Source: Polyodon spathula
Taxonomy: Eukaryota; Chordata; Actinopteri; Acipenseriformes; Polyodontidae
Length of the DNA: 64,000 nucleotides
Reading direction: 5' to 3'
Assembly: GCF_017654505.1 (NCBI RefSeq)
Contig: NC_054548.1
Span: forward strand, 22,022,447-22,086,446
The translations under genes were made by a program, and so were the position numbers. Positions 1-13,205 of the stretch are shown piece by piece; positions within the stretch are counted from its first letter, which is position 1, and the number at the start of each line of letters is the position of its first letter. The notes beneath the pieces were generated by a model that saw nothing but the letters and a program-made list of their open reading frames with translations, had not been told where the DNA came from and did not search any database.

Positions 1-2768
<2,768 letters not shown>

Positions 2769-2774
2769 CTCTAT

Positions 2775-3328
2775 TTTCTGTATATGCGTGTGGTGTGTTA
2801 AATGTTGCTGTATAGGCATTGGTACACGGGATATAAACGGGTATGTGTCTCATGTGTGTTTAAAAATGTATATTTGTATTTAGGCACAAGGATTGCACAG
2901 CACTTCACGTGCAAGTAAAAAGTAATACTATGTGAGCACAGGGAATTGCACTTTATTAACTCACGTGCAGTTGTACCGCGACTCCAATTGAATGATTGAT
3001 TAGCAATCGAGTCACAGTACAGCTGCATAAAAGCTACATGTTTTCACCGACTCAGGGTTGGATGTTCGGTGAGTGGAGAACAGGACAGGAAATGGAGATA
3101 ATAATTTGGATCATAATAATAGAAGTAAAATATCTGCTCACCGTGTTTTTGTTTAGTATTAGTCCGTTTTGTTTGTCTCTTTGTTTTGGCTGCCAGTGCC
3201 GTGTCCTGTTTTTGTCTTGTTTTATTTTGTAATAATAAACTGCGCAGCAGCGCATTCATTTATCATTTCCTCTCTGTACTGTATCTTTCTTCTGGTCTGA
3301 CGTCCCTACTACAGCCGTCTTTGTGACA
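2775..3328 (+). mobile_element. LTR-like repeat, copy 1 (5' end truncated)
   Basis: This block is homologous along most of its length to 26732-27356. Shared landmarks in order: ggtgtgttaa, a TATA-like gatataaa, a 'gcacaaggattgcacagcac' block, 'gattagcaatcgagtc', an aataaact polyadenylation-like signal with 'ctgcgcagcagcgc', and a terminal TGTGACA (copy 2: TGTCACA). TATA and AATAAA signals plus a CA terminus suggest a solo LTR. The left terminus is not preserved next to the TA array. A long SINE-like family remains possible. Confidence 0.65.
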
Positions 3329-3439
3329 ATGTGTTATGAACAAAGGCTGTTCTTATTATCATATGTTCTATGTTTGTAAAATCTTGTTTCCCTTTAAAAA
3401 AAAAAAAACTTTCATGCAAAAATGTACGTATAAAATTGC

Positions 3440-3505
3440 GCATTAATATATTTGGATACAGTGGGACATTGAGCATTAATATATTTGGATACAGTGGGAC
3501 ATGGA
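3440..3505. repeat. Two-unit tandem duplication, 33-bp period
   Basis: The unit beginning gcattaatatatttggatac and ending gggacat(t/g)ga occurs twice head-to-tail (3440-3472, 3473-3505) with a single base change, pointing to a recent slippage or duplication event. Confidence 0.9.
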
Positions 3506-3508
3506 GCA

Positions 3509-6500
3509 CAATGCCAGACCTATCTTAAGAGAGTTTGTGTTTTATATATAATTGCTTTTCATTTTTCTGATAGTTCAGCTTGGGTTTCAAACACACAATT
3601 TTGGCCAATTCTTTGTGATCTTAACAGATGTTTTGGTCATAATAGGTTTTAATTGAGAGAAAAAAAATGTTTCAGCACATCTAGATCACACTCCTTCCTG
3701 TAACAATCCTGATTTCCTTTTCTCACCCCCATACATCACACATTTCAATCAAAGCACCAGCAGGAGGGAGCCTGACCTGTGATGTTTTGAAGAAAAATGA
3801 TCTTTCTCTTGGTGAACACATGACTTGTTCCCTATTTTATTTACCTATGATATATGAATTAAAACATAGTAAAACAATTTGAAATATGTTGCAGTATGGA
3901 CAACACTGGATACAGCAAAGGTTTCTGGTAAACCCTGTTGGGATTTTTGTAACACTCGAAGACTAGTGTAACATGCATTGCATCTTGGAATACAATTGTT
4001 GCCATGCAAAAACAAAAACTAAAAAAGCTGAAAACTTTTGCATGTCATTTTAGCGTGAGAAGGCAATTCATCCACCCTTTTTAGCTATACCATGTCTTGG
4101 ATGCACATTCCCTACAGGATGAGGAATGTGCTTGGTATGTGTATGCTATGTAATATTCTCATGACAATATAACAACTTTTTTAAGACATCTGACGAAGAG
4201 ACCTCTGTGGTATGGAAGGCTACAACATATATATTTCAGCTCCTCATTTTAAAAAGATATTAACCATCCAATGTTTGCTCTGCATCACGTATGTGAACCA
4301 ACTTAGCTTATATATACATTATTTTGTACAATCCTTGTGGAGGATGCTAAAAGGTATGTTGTGTTCTAGTGTGTTCTGTTTTTTAGAGGATGTACTTGCA
4401 GGGTTTATATATGGTTTACGGTGTCTGTCTAGCCAGCTACCTTTCTAAAAATGAACACCGTGACTCCATAAACTCATTTTGCATTGCATTATTGCAAATA
4501 CCTAAGACAAATAGCTGCCTTCAAATTCCAAAATATAGTTTATATAGGTTAATACAGGGTTAATCCCTAGAAGAAATCAGGAGCAGAACCTTTCTAAATA
4601 ATGGGATAGAGAATATCGGAATTAAACCATGAGGAAAAACATGTAAGAAATAACCAGTGAAATTTTGACACAGGAATGTTCTGGATGGTTGTTTATCAAA
4701 ATATGTATACAGAGTTTCAGTTGTCAATGTTCATTTCAATAGGGAATTTCATAAATTGTAGCTACTATAAAAAACAAAGAAAATCCCTTGACCGTATAAG
4801 TCTGTAGAAAAGAGTTACTCAATGGCAAACACTTCATTATAGCAGCATACTTTTTCATTGTAATACAGCACAGTAGTACAATATTTTTAAATCTTTTGGT
4901 CATAGCCAAATTGGATATTGTTGTATCTCCATCGTCTGCAAGTAATAACCCTGATCATTTTTTGGTGTTTTGGTTTAGACACGTATTTATCTTGATGTAT
5001 ATTGGTCATCTTATCTACATTATTGTTGCTATCAGTTCGAAGTAGAATCTGTTTTACACAGTGAATTTGTTCATCGCCGTACTTGGTATTGGTTAGTGGT
5101 TTAAATACTGACCCCATTGTAGTGAGGGTTAGCTATCAGTTCTACAAAGCACTTTGATTAAAGGAAGGTAACCTCTAGGTAATCGTGTATTTTGTTGAAT
5201 GCTCATGTCATTAGTAAGGATATCGGTAAATGCTGTACAAAATGATCTACATGCATCAACCTCCTCTGGGAATGAATGTACATTGTAGTATGATATAGTA
5301 TGTACATGTTTTGTTAACTAGCAAGCCATTCTTAATAAACATGTTGCTGTGATAATCTTTAGCCAGTTGTGTGCAGTGTATTTTCTTTCTTAAGCTGCTT
5401 GCCTATACCCCATAGACATCTAACAAAGAATGAGCAAATATCTTGAGTATGAAAAGCTGCTTTAAAAAAAGGATAGTGAAGTGGATTTTTCACTCTCAGT
5501 GGCAGCCATCTCCAGTGGGATACAGTATGTACTTGGCTTGGCTCAATTCACTGCTGCAGTGCAGGCACTTTTTGTTTCAAAGCAAGCTGTTCCTTGTGAG
5601 TTAGGATTCACTTACAACACCACTGACAGCAATGTGTCAGATAAACAATACTACTGAAATTGAAAAAAAAGCTTTTTCTACTAGGAATTTAAAATAACAT
5701 ACATACCATGTGTACTGTGTTTGGAATACATAACAGTATAAGATGGGATTGTAAACACCCTCAGACCTCCATAGGCATTGTTTACTGTAGTTTGAGTTTT
5801 ATACATGAGAGCTATTTGACTGTGTTGATAGGAGTGTAAAATGCTTGCAAAAGCTATTAACCAAAACCGCAGAAAATCAGGTGGCATTTAAAATAGGGAT
5901 GCTATATATAAAACAACACTAATGATTTTTAACAAATAATAACAATAAGGTTCAACTTTTGGCTGGTTATAGCAGTATAGCTCTTTACTAAGCCCTAAGC
6001 CTCTACAAGACCAAGCACAAAGCCAAGTTGCAACCTTTTGTATCTACCTGCCTTGCAGACAAATCAACTTTAATTAACTGATTGCACATCAGCCAGGTAA
6101 TCAGGATCAGGTGATCTTACGCAAAGGATCAATTAACCTCAAGCAAGTCAAATCCGCACCATTTCTACCTCTATACACACACATACACAATACAATACAA
6201 CACAAAACACCAAACCACCACCAAAATACACACTCTTTACAATGTTTTCACCCTGTCACAATGAGAAAGGATGCAGCACTGGGATATGTACCTCTAGTGG
6301 TATCTTTGCTACTTTCATTATTCTGTATCCCAATAGTTGAAGAATATTTGACACATATAAACATGTGTGTCATTTATTTTCATATTACCTTGTTGGCTGC
6401 CTTGCATGTGCCTTTCTACAGTAGAATGGTGTTAGAGCGAAATTTCAATCCACAAACAATGAAGTGATCATTGAGGCAAGTCATGTCTCTTGCTTTTTGT

Positions 6501-6585
6501 GCTTCAAACCTGCCCAGCATGGAACGTAAGATGAAAGCATGAAGCCAATGTTAGAAATGCCACCAACCAAGGATTTCTCAGAACT

Positions 6586-6617
<32 letters not shown>

Positions 6618-9532
6618 CTAGTGCCAAGGCTGGAAGGCTAGTGTTGATATGTATTAACAACATTGGAATAATATATATTTATATTTTACTGCAGATATAG
6701 CTATTAAAAACAAACAAACAAAAAAGTCATACTGTGTTCATTTTACAAAGTGTGCTAATAGTATTCTCATTTATATTCCACAATATGGTAATCTAGTTTT
6801 CACCAGATAAAGGTACAATTGATCCTGCTCTTAAATACCACCATAATCACTGTAGTCTGACAAGGTTTTAGCCTATTTTATGATAATTTATTTCTAGTAC
6901 TGTGTATGAGGGAATATCTGCATGAGCCGAAGTGAACATATCAATAATGCTGAGGTCTGTTCAACAAGTTGCAATAAGTGTAAATTTAACCCATTCACAG
7001 ATACTGGCAATCATCTCTTGATTATATCCTGATTTACTGTTAATATACAAGTACAAAAATCCAGCTAGATTTGTTTTCTATTAGTTCTTTTTTTGTTCCC
7101 TTGTGATTTTTATTGAAAAGAGGGAAGAGTTTGATCAAGAGAACAACGTTATAGATGTGATACAGTTTAGTTCAAACACAGCACATAACGGTTTCACAAA
7201 TGACTTTACTAAATTTGCTACAGTTTGTAAATGTCCTTACTAGAATGTATACAATTATTAAAATGACAAGGTTACCTCCAACCGAGTACATGCATCAGAA
7301 CATTACTGCGTACGATTTAATAGCAGAGGACAATCTTTTGTCTTTTTATTCCAGTGTGGCATTGCAGTAACAGCACCTTTGGATTGTTTTCATTTTTGTA
7401 TGGGACCCAATGGGTTAAAATAAAAAGCTAGTTAATGTAGCACAGTATATGGTACAGAATTATTATTAAAGATGACTTGAACTGATGAAAAATTAGATCG
7501 ATGCCAAAGAGTGCATGGCTTTTCTTTTTCTTTATGCTCAGAGACATGACATATTGATTGATTAAAGGCAGTTCCAGTTTACTGATCCATTGGAATTTGA
7601 TTGTTCTTTTTCCAGGGAAAGAGAAGTTTGTTAATGCTAATAGTTTCCCCTCCTATGCCTGCTTCTTCAGCTGCATTATTTTAAGCAGGGCCATTTTTTC
7701 ATGAAATAACAAATATCATAATCTATTACTCATGCTACTTTGATAGCAGAAGCCCAATATCACACCTGCTGTGCTATTCTGCATCGAAAAATATAACAGA
7801 AAAACAAAAGTGTAATAAATGGTTGCAGATCCAATTTCTGATGTGTTGCCTAAACCAGAGTTCTATATATAGCTGCTGTTTATACTGGCATATCTTTAAA
7901 TGCAGACCGAAGCTACAGATGCTTTTTGGTCTCTTAAAGACATACAGTAACATATACAATGTTCCCCCTTTATAGAGCGTCCCTTTATGTTCTTGCATCT
8001 ATGGTGACTGACTGTATCAGGGTGTAAAGAGCTTATATATTTATGTTTTTTTACAACCTCATGTACAAAGCAGTTAAACCATCTTTCTAAATATAAATAT
8101 ATTGGTATATCTGTTTATTACAGGTGTCGTTGGACATGTTTGTGTTTGTGGAGCGGTCGGTGGTTCTCAGATTCTTGTTTTAGATGGTCATTGTCTCCTG
8201 TTGTCTTTCTTCTTATTTTTTGTGGGGCAATTTCAGCTAGGGCATGCAGGCAGCGTACCAGGGTAGCCTTAAGGCACCCAGTGACGATGTCCGCACGTTG
8301 TCGCTATGCTTAAGATGGCTTATTCTGCTGTTGTGTTAACAGTGTTAGGGTGGTTGGTTGGGCTTCCCACTTGGGATTGACCAGTTTTCACAGGATGCTG
8401 TTCCCTGTACCCACTTTTGTGTTTGCTGTTTATTTGTCAGTGCTCAGTCTAGGGTCACTCCCAGGTTCACAGAGTGGCTATGAAGAATCAGTTTTGTTCC
8501 CTCCCAGCTGACATGCAGTGTTCACTTTGCTTTACGGTTCCTCAGGTGAAAGGTGCATATCTGTGTTTTGCTTGCGTTTGGCGTAAGGTGGTTTTCCTTG
8601 TAGTAACTTGCCATTTCTGTGAGAGATGTACTGACAAGTGGGTTCCAATTGGGCAAGGTTATTTTATTGTTACTTTTGAGGATGCTTGAAAATACTTGTC
8701 CTGTAACTATGATTCTTTACTGTTAGTGATCTGTCACAGTGAACAATGAAGAAACCAGACAGCAAGACAGGAATTACTTTGTTTATACTGGACCATACAA
8801 GTTAATCGCACATCTCATGCATAACTAATAGGAGACTGTTCAGCCTTTCTAGAAGGAGAGTCCAAGGCTAAAAACAGTAATAGGAAAAACATACAAAAGA
8901 ATCAAGACAAATACATATTTAATACACCCAGTACTACCCACAAAGCGTGTACAATTCTGCATGCCAGTAAAGATGGTAGTGTTTATGTATAATAGATTGC
9001 ATACCCTCGTGGGGTGGGAACTAAATCAATTTTCTTGTCTTCACTGTGTTGAAATGTTCAGTAAATGGTTACCTAATAGGAGCTGCTCAACAGTGTTTGG
9101 TTGTCATGTCGTAATGATTTAAAAAGCAAAGATATCTTGGGGTCTATAAAGTGGATCTAAATGACAGTGAATCTGAATAATGTAATTGTTTAAATCATTA
9201 AAAGAAGGGAACTTTGCCCTCTATGGCAGCATGTGTAAGTGTCTTTAGTACTTTAAGGTAAGTAAAATGACAGGTTTGTTCCTGCAGTATTTTCATATTT
9301 AAAGACAGACTGTATTTAGATCTGCCATTGCTTAGATCAATTTAACAGACCCCTTAGCTGTTAAAGCATAATTAAATTGCATAACTGAAAATGTTATTGT
9401 CATGCTTGGATTTTAAAGGAACAATAATGAAAAAATGGTTATGATTCTGTTCCTCAAGCCTACCCCAGTTCCAAATGGTTGAAACCCATCAACTCAAGAA
9501 TACAAAATGTGTGAAGAGACCGGGACAGCCAC
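3509..9532. other. Non-coding DNA with few recognisable features
   Basis: No coding exon identified. A poly-T run sits at about 6587-6617. A C/A-rich stretch lies at about 6165-6235. A block at about 8120-8690 is G/T-rich and looks different from its surroundings, but I cannot place it in a family. A short ORF at 8474-8689 with several cysteines lies in it and has no recognisable domain. Confidence 0.5.
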
Positions 9533-9785
9533 ATCCAAAAGATTTGCATCATTTAGAATTTTAGGATTGCGACATCATTAAAAAAAAATAAATAAAAATT
9601 AAAAAAAACAACATTAAACATAGGAACATAATTTTTTTCAGATTTTTCATTGAATATATAGAAAATTACAAATTGGTATGTAATTCAATATATTACTGTA
9701 ACATTATTCAGCAGGTTTCATTCGACTATGAAGCAAAAAGGATTTCATTGTACAGGGTGATGCAAATTTTTTTGCCATAGCTGTA
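9533..9785 (-). mobile_element. Short Tc1-like MITE, family 1, copy 1
   Basis: The right end reads gggtgatgcaaattttttt-gccatagctgta and is preceded by the family's subterminal block (tatgtaattcaatatatta, aacattattcagca, actatgaagcaaa) also seen at 10571-11185 and 42659-42791. The left end (ccaaaagatttgcatcattt) is its degenerate inverted counterpart. No transposase sequence remains, so this is a MITE-like internal deletion derivative. Confidence 0.7.
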
Positions 9786-10570
9786 GATCCCAGACCCAGT
9801 GCACAATACTTCCTCTTGTAACTTACAAGTTCTTTTCTGTTAATTTGTCCATATTTGTATTTACATAAATCGGTAGTTCATGTCTGAGATCCCCTAGCTC
9901 TCGACTTGGAGTGACACATAAATCAGAGGTTAATATAAAGTGGATTCCTTTTAGCTGGAAGGATAATGAGCAGTTTATTTGTCACTCTGATTGTTACATT
10001 TCCTACTTCATGCTCAAAGGCCACATGCAAGGCTAAAGCAAGCATGAAAACAGCTCCATACAGGGCATAGCTAGAAAAAGAGGCTACAGAAAACAGCAGA
10101 CTTAATAGTAGGTAATAAAACAGCTCTCTAAATAACAAACTGTAGGCTGAGACCTAATTTGCAGTAGGTTGACTAATGATGATAGGTCTGCTTTATTTTA
10201 AAACCTCAGTATTGTGTATAGGAGGCTACTTAGTGATTTGATGGGTTTTGATTTACTCTAAGTGCATTATTTGGATTTTGTTTCTGGGTTGTTTATTTGT
10301 GGTTCTTTATGTTTCTTGGTTTTCTCCTGCCTCAGAGACAAAACACCCAAGTAAAGCATATCACTTTACAAAGTGATCTGCTGTTTCTTGGATATGTATG
10401 AAATGATGTAAACAAATTAGAACACTTAGAAAAGCTGAATTTGTGTGTTTATTTCTAATCTTTTCATCAATAATATCCAGGGTGTTATTTACCCAATGAA
10501 TTCCGGAATATACCCTCAGAAGGTTAAGAGACCATGCAGATATGTTTAACACAGCTGCATAGTGTACAGC

Positions 10571-11185
10571 TACGGCCAAAAGTTTAGCATCACAGGCAGA
10601 AAAATATCCCCAGATATGGACAGTTTCTGGATGCTTCGTTGTTGGGATGATACAATCTGGCTTCTATCTTTCTCCTGACACACAGTGCTGGCTTTTGGGC
10701 GTCCAGACCTGGAGCAGCTTTACAGCTTTCAGCTGATCCTTGATACTGTGCTTTGGCTGGCACAACCTCTGTTGGCTATCTGACGACTGCTAAAACCTTC
10801 CTCATGAAGTGCAATGATGGCTGAGCGTGTTTCCCGATGGCTTGCTCTGAAGTTACAAAATCTTTGAAAAAAACGTGCTTCTGAAGCTTAAATGTACTCG
10901 TTACCACTTATAATTGTCATCTTTTGATTACATCTAGTTGAGTTACATGTGCCAGGATTTGTGATGCCTTTTGTCAGAAATCGTGTGCTTTCATGTTAGA
11001 TTTTGAAATGTCATATTTTTCCATTTTTGTCAGTTTTTTGTAAAGCATATAAAAAACTACAAAGTGATATGTCTTTTAATATGTTAATGTACAATACATT
11101 AACATTATTCAGCAATTTTAATTTGACTTTACTAAGCAAAATTACATAATTCTAGGGTAATGCAAAACTTTTAGCCATAACCGTA
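10571..11185 (-). mobile_element. Tc1-like transposon, family 1, internally deleted copy
   Basis: The ends are inverted: left TACGGCCAAAAGTTTAGCAT, right (reverse complement) TACGGTTATGGCTAAAAGTT. TA lies at both termini, as expected for Tc1/mariner insertion at TA. It carries the N-terminal part of a transposase on the minus strand and lacks the whole catalytic domain. The subterminal block is shared with 9533-9785 and 42659-42791. Confidence 0.8.
10601..10862 (-). pseudogene. Tc1-like transposase N-terminus (DNA-binding region), broken
   Basis: Read on the minus strand it gives SHRETRSAIIALHEEGFSSR, then QIANRGCASQSTVSRIS, a stop, and RSGRPKAST. This matches the paired helix-turn-helix start of Tc1 transposases (..GxSxRxIA..xxSTVSRxI..) and the basic GRPR-like linker (here GRPK). 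At least two stop codons interrupt it and the DDE catalytic domain is absent, so no transposase can be made. Confidence 0.8.
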
Positions 11186-11895
11186 AATTCTCTCTGCGAA
11201 CATTAAGGCTATCAAATTTATGGGAGGCTGAACCAGGACATATGGTGAGCAAGTGTGTGGGAATGGGTAAAACTGAAATCTGTTTCTATCGAAATGTCAT
11301 TTTCCACAAAAATGTGTACACAGTAGTTCCTCGCTGAACTAGCCATGTCAGGAGAGAGTCAGGTTGTCCATAATAATGAGCTGTCACTGCATGGAATTTA
11401 GAATCGGGGATTCATAACTGAGGATCATGGATTTTTTTGAAGGGGGAATGCTCATTTTCAATACCATGTGGAAGTCAGAAACATTTTATTGTAGATGTCA
11501 GAGTAATTCATTTAAATGGCACAGGTGCTCATATAGTGACGCAGTCTCTGTATGAACAGGTACATGTGTTTATATTGCGACACAGCGTCTGTGTGAACAT
11601 GGACAAGCATCCTTTATATTCTAGGAACCAATTTGAAGAAACTGTTGTACATTTTTAGTTGGTTGTACCAATTTACAGAATAATTTGTCACTTCTGTTTT
11701 AAAGTACGGTCATTAAATATATATTTTTTTTATTTTGGTGCTAGCCTGTGTCAATCCACAACGGTTGTTTATCTTGATGTTTCTAATTTGCATGTGGTAT
11801 TGAAAAAAATAAATTCTGGGCCCTGGGTCTGAATTCCTGATTACTTCTTGACTAAAGGTCTGGTTCAGGGTACCGGGTCCACTTCTGTTTTAAAG

Positions 11896-11945
<50 letters not shown>

Positions 11946-11966
11946 TATATATATATATCGCTATAT

Positions 11967-12055
<89 letters not shown>
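11896..12055. repeat. Compound (TA)n-(TG)n-(TA)n microsatellite
   Basis: TA units with a few interruptions, then about 25 TG units with one break, then TA again. Typical vertebrate alternating purine-pyrimidine DNA, which can adopt Z or cruciform structure. Confidence 0.95.
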
Positions 12056-12723
12056 CTAAATAACATTCATATGTTCTCTGTACACATTACACTAAGTCAA
12101 GGTATAAATCTGCACAGTAAGTCTATACAGTAAAGTATACATAGGGCTCTTTGTTTAGTTTTTATTTTTGGTCATGTTTCAAATAAATTGCTTTTCCCAG
12201 ATTTAAAATCTTAATGATTTGTTGCAAATAATAGTTTCCTCTTGCTATTTGCATTTGGTTTGAATTAAAAATAAGGAGCTGCTTTTTTTTTTTTTTTTTT
12301 TTTTTTTATCAATGAAACAGAATCATAGCCTCAATCAAGTTACAATCAACACTTTTCCAAGAGTTTAATTGAGTCAACTCAAAAAAAAGAAACAGCACGT
12401 GATAAAAAAATAAAATAAATGAAAATGAAGAGCACCAATTATATAGTACTCTAGTAAAATTAAATGAATACCTAGTGCACCTTTTTCTCATGTGTAGCCT
12501 ATGTGTCTGTTCTTGTGCAGGCAGCTGGTGTTAAACTTCCAAAATATACTGAAGCTGGTAGAAGCATGTGGTACTCACAAGGCAGTCTAGAGCAGCGAAA
12601 ACAGTATTCCTTAGCCAGGAAAATAATTTCATCAGCTCAGCAAGAGCTCTGGATGAAAAACTTAAAACCGGGACACAATCATGATTTCCACAATTGGCTC
12701 TTGGCGCTGGGATAGCCTTTCTG

Positions 12724-12794
12724 AAACTGGGACTGTCCCGGCAAAACTGGAAATGCCCTGGCCAAACTGGGACTGTCCCGGCCAAACTAGGACG
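12724..12794. repeat. 20-bp minisatellite, about 3.5 units
   Basis: Three full units (12724-12743, 12744-12763, 12764-12783) follow aaactgggactgtcccggcc with changes in unit 2, then a partial unit. Units 1 and 3 contain GGGAC-T-GTCCC, a perfect inverted pair. The array ends about 230 bp before the tomosyn exon. Confidence 0.9.
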
Positions 12795-13023
12795 TTTGTT
12801 AACTAACGGTAGTTTTGTGCTGAATTCATTCTTTAAACATTCCCAAATATGTACATAGTTGAGCACAGCCCAGCATTTGCTTAATTTGCCATTTTTTCAC
12901 TTTTATTTATGCATTTTAACTTATTGAGAACAAGAGATGGGTAGAATCAATGCCTCAGTTTGAAGTTAAAGCCAGCAGTTTGTGTGTGGTGAATTCAAAA
13001 TATGAATTTCCATTTTGTTTCAG

Positions 13024-13121
13024 ATGGTACGTCATGGCTTCCCATATCAGCCCACTGCCTTGGCTTTCGACCCAGTGCAAAAAATCGTGGCCATTGGAAC
13101 GAGAACAGGAGGTGTGCGAAT
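13024..13121 (+). CDS. stxbp5l: Internal exon of tomosyn, probably tomosyn-2 (STXBP5L)
   Basis: The exon encodes M-VRHGFPYQPTALAFDPVQK-IVAIGTRTGGVR plus two bases of the next codon, 98 nt in all. This is the opening strand region of the first WD40 beta-propeller of tomosyn, a cytosolic syntaxin/SNAP25-binding protein that blocks SNARE complex assembly and so restrains vesicle exocytosis. PYQPT and AIGTRTG fit vertebrate STXBP5L better than STXBP5 (PSALAF, AVGTQTG), as I recall the families. LLGL1/2 share only HGFP..P.ALAFDP. The 5' edge is set by a pyrimidine-rich tract and cag (acceptor; entry in phase 0), the 3' edge by AAT|gtatcc (a weak donor; exit in phase 2). The first codon is ATG where the family has Thr (ACG), so it is not a start codon. 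Neither the preceding nor the following exon is visible in the window. A processed pseudogene is unlikely, because homology stops exactly at the splice sites. Confidence 0.85.
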
Positions 13122-13151
13122 GTATCCTTTCACATTATTTGATATTTTCAG

Positions 13152-13205
13152 AATGGCCTGCTAAAGCAACCAGAATTAATCCGAAAGGTTGGATTTCCTC
13201 TCAAG
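13152..13205 (+). other. Possible cryptic or alternative exon just downstream of the tomosyn exon
   Basis: A pyrimidine-rich stretch ending ttttcag precedes 54 nt that end in CAAG|gtaagaa, which matches the vertebrate donor consensus much better than the annotated donor at 13121/13122. The 54 nt are open in phase 0 but encode nothing I recognise. If exon 2 were extended to this donor, the reading frame would stop at TAA 13162-13164. It could be a decoy site, a poison exon or chance. Confidence 0.2.

Larger units (their letters stand above)
11188..13023. other. Non-coding DNA upstream of the tomosyn exon (probable intron)
   Basis: It holds a compound TA/TG microsatellite, a poly-T run (about 12281-12307) and a 20-bp minisatellite at 12724-12794. 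An ORF at 12503-12715 has no family resemblance and no convincing splice context. I see no earlier tomosyn exon. Confidence 0.5.

Noticed and set aside
12503..12715. 70-codon ORF upstream of the tomosyn exon as a possible exon 1
   Set aside because: It has no resemblance to the tomosyn N-terminus, lacks a donor site in register and runs toward the minisatellite.
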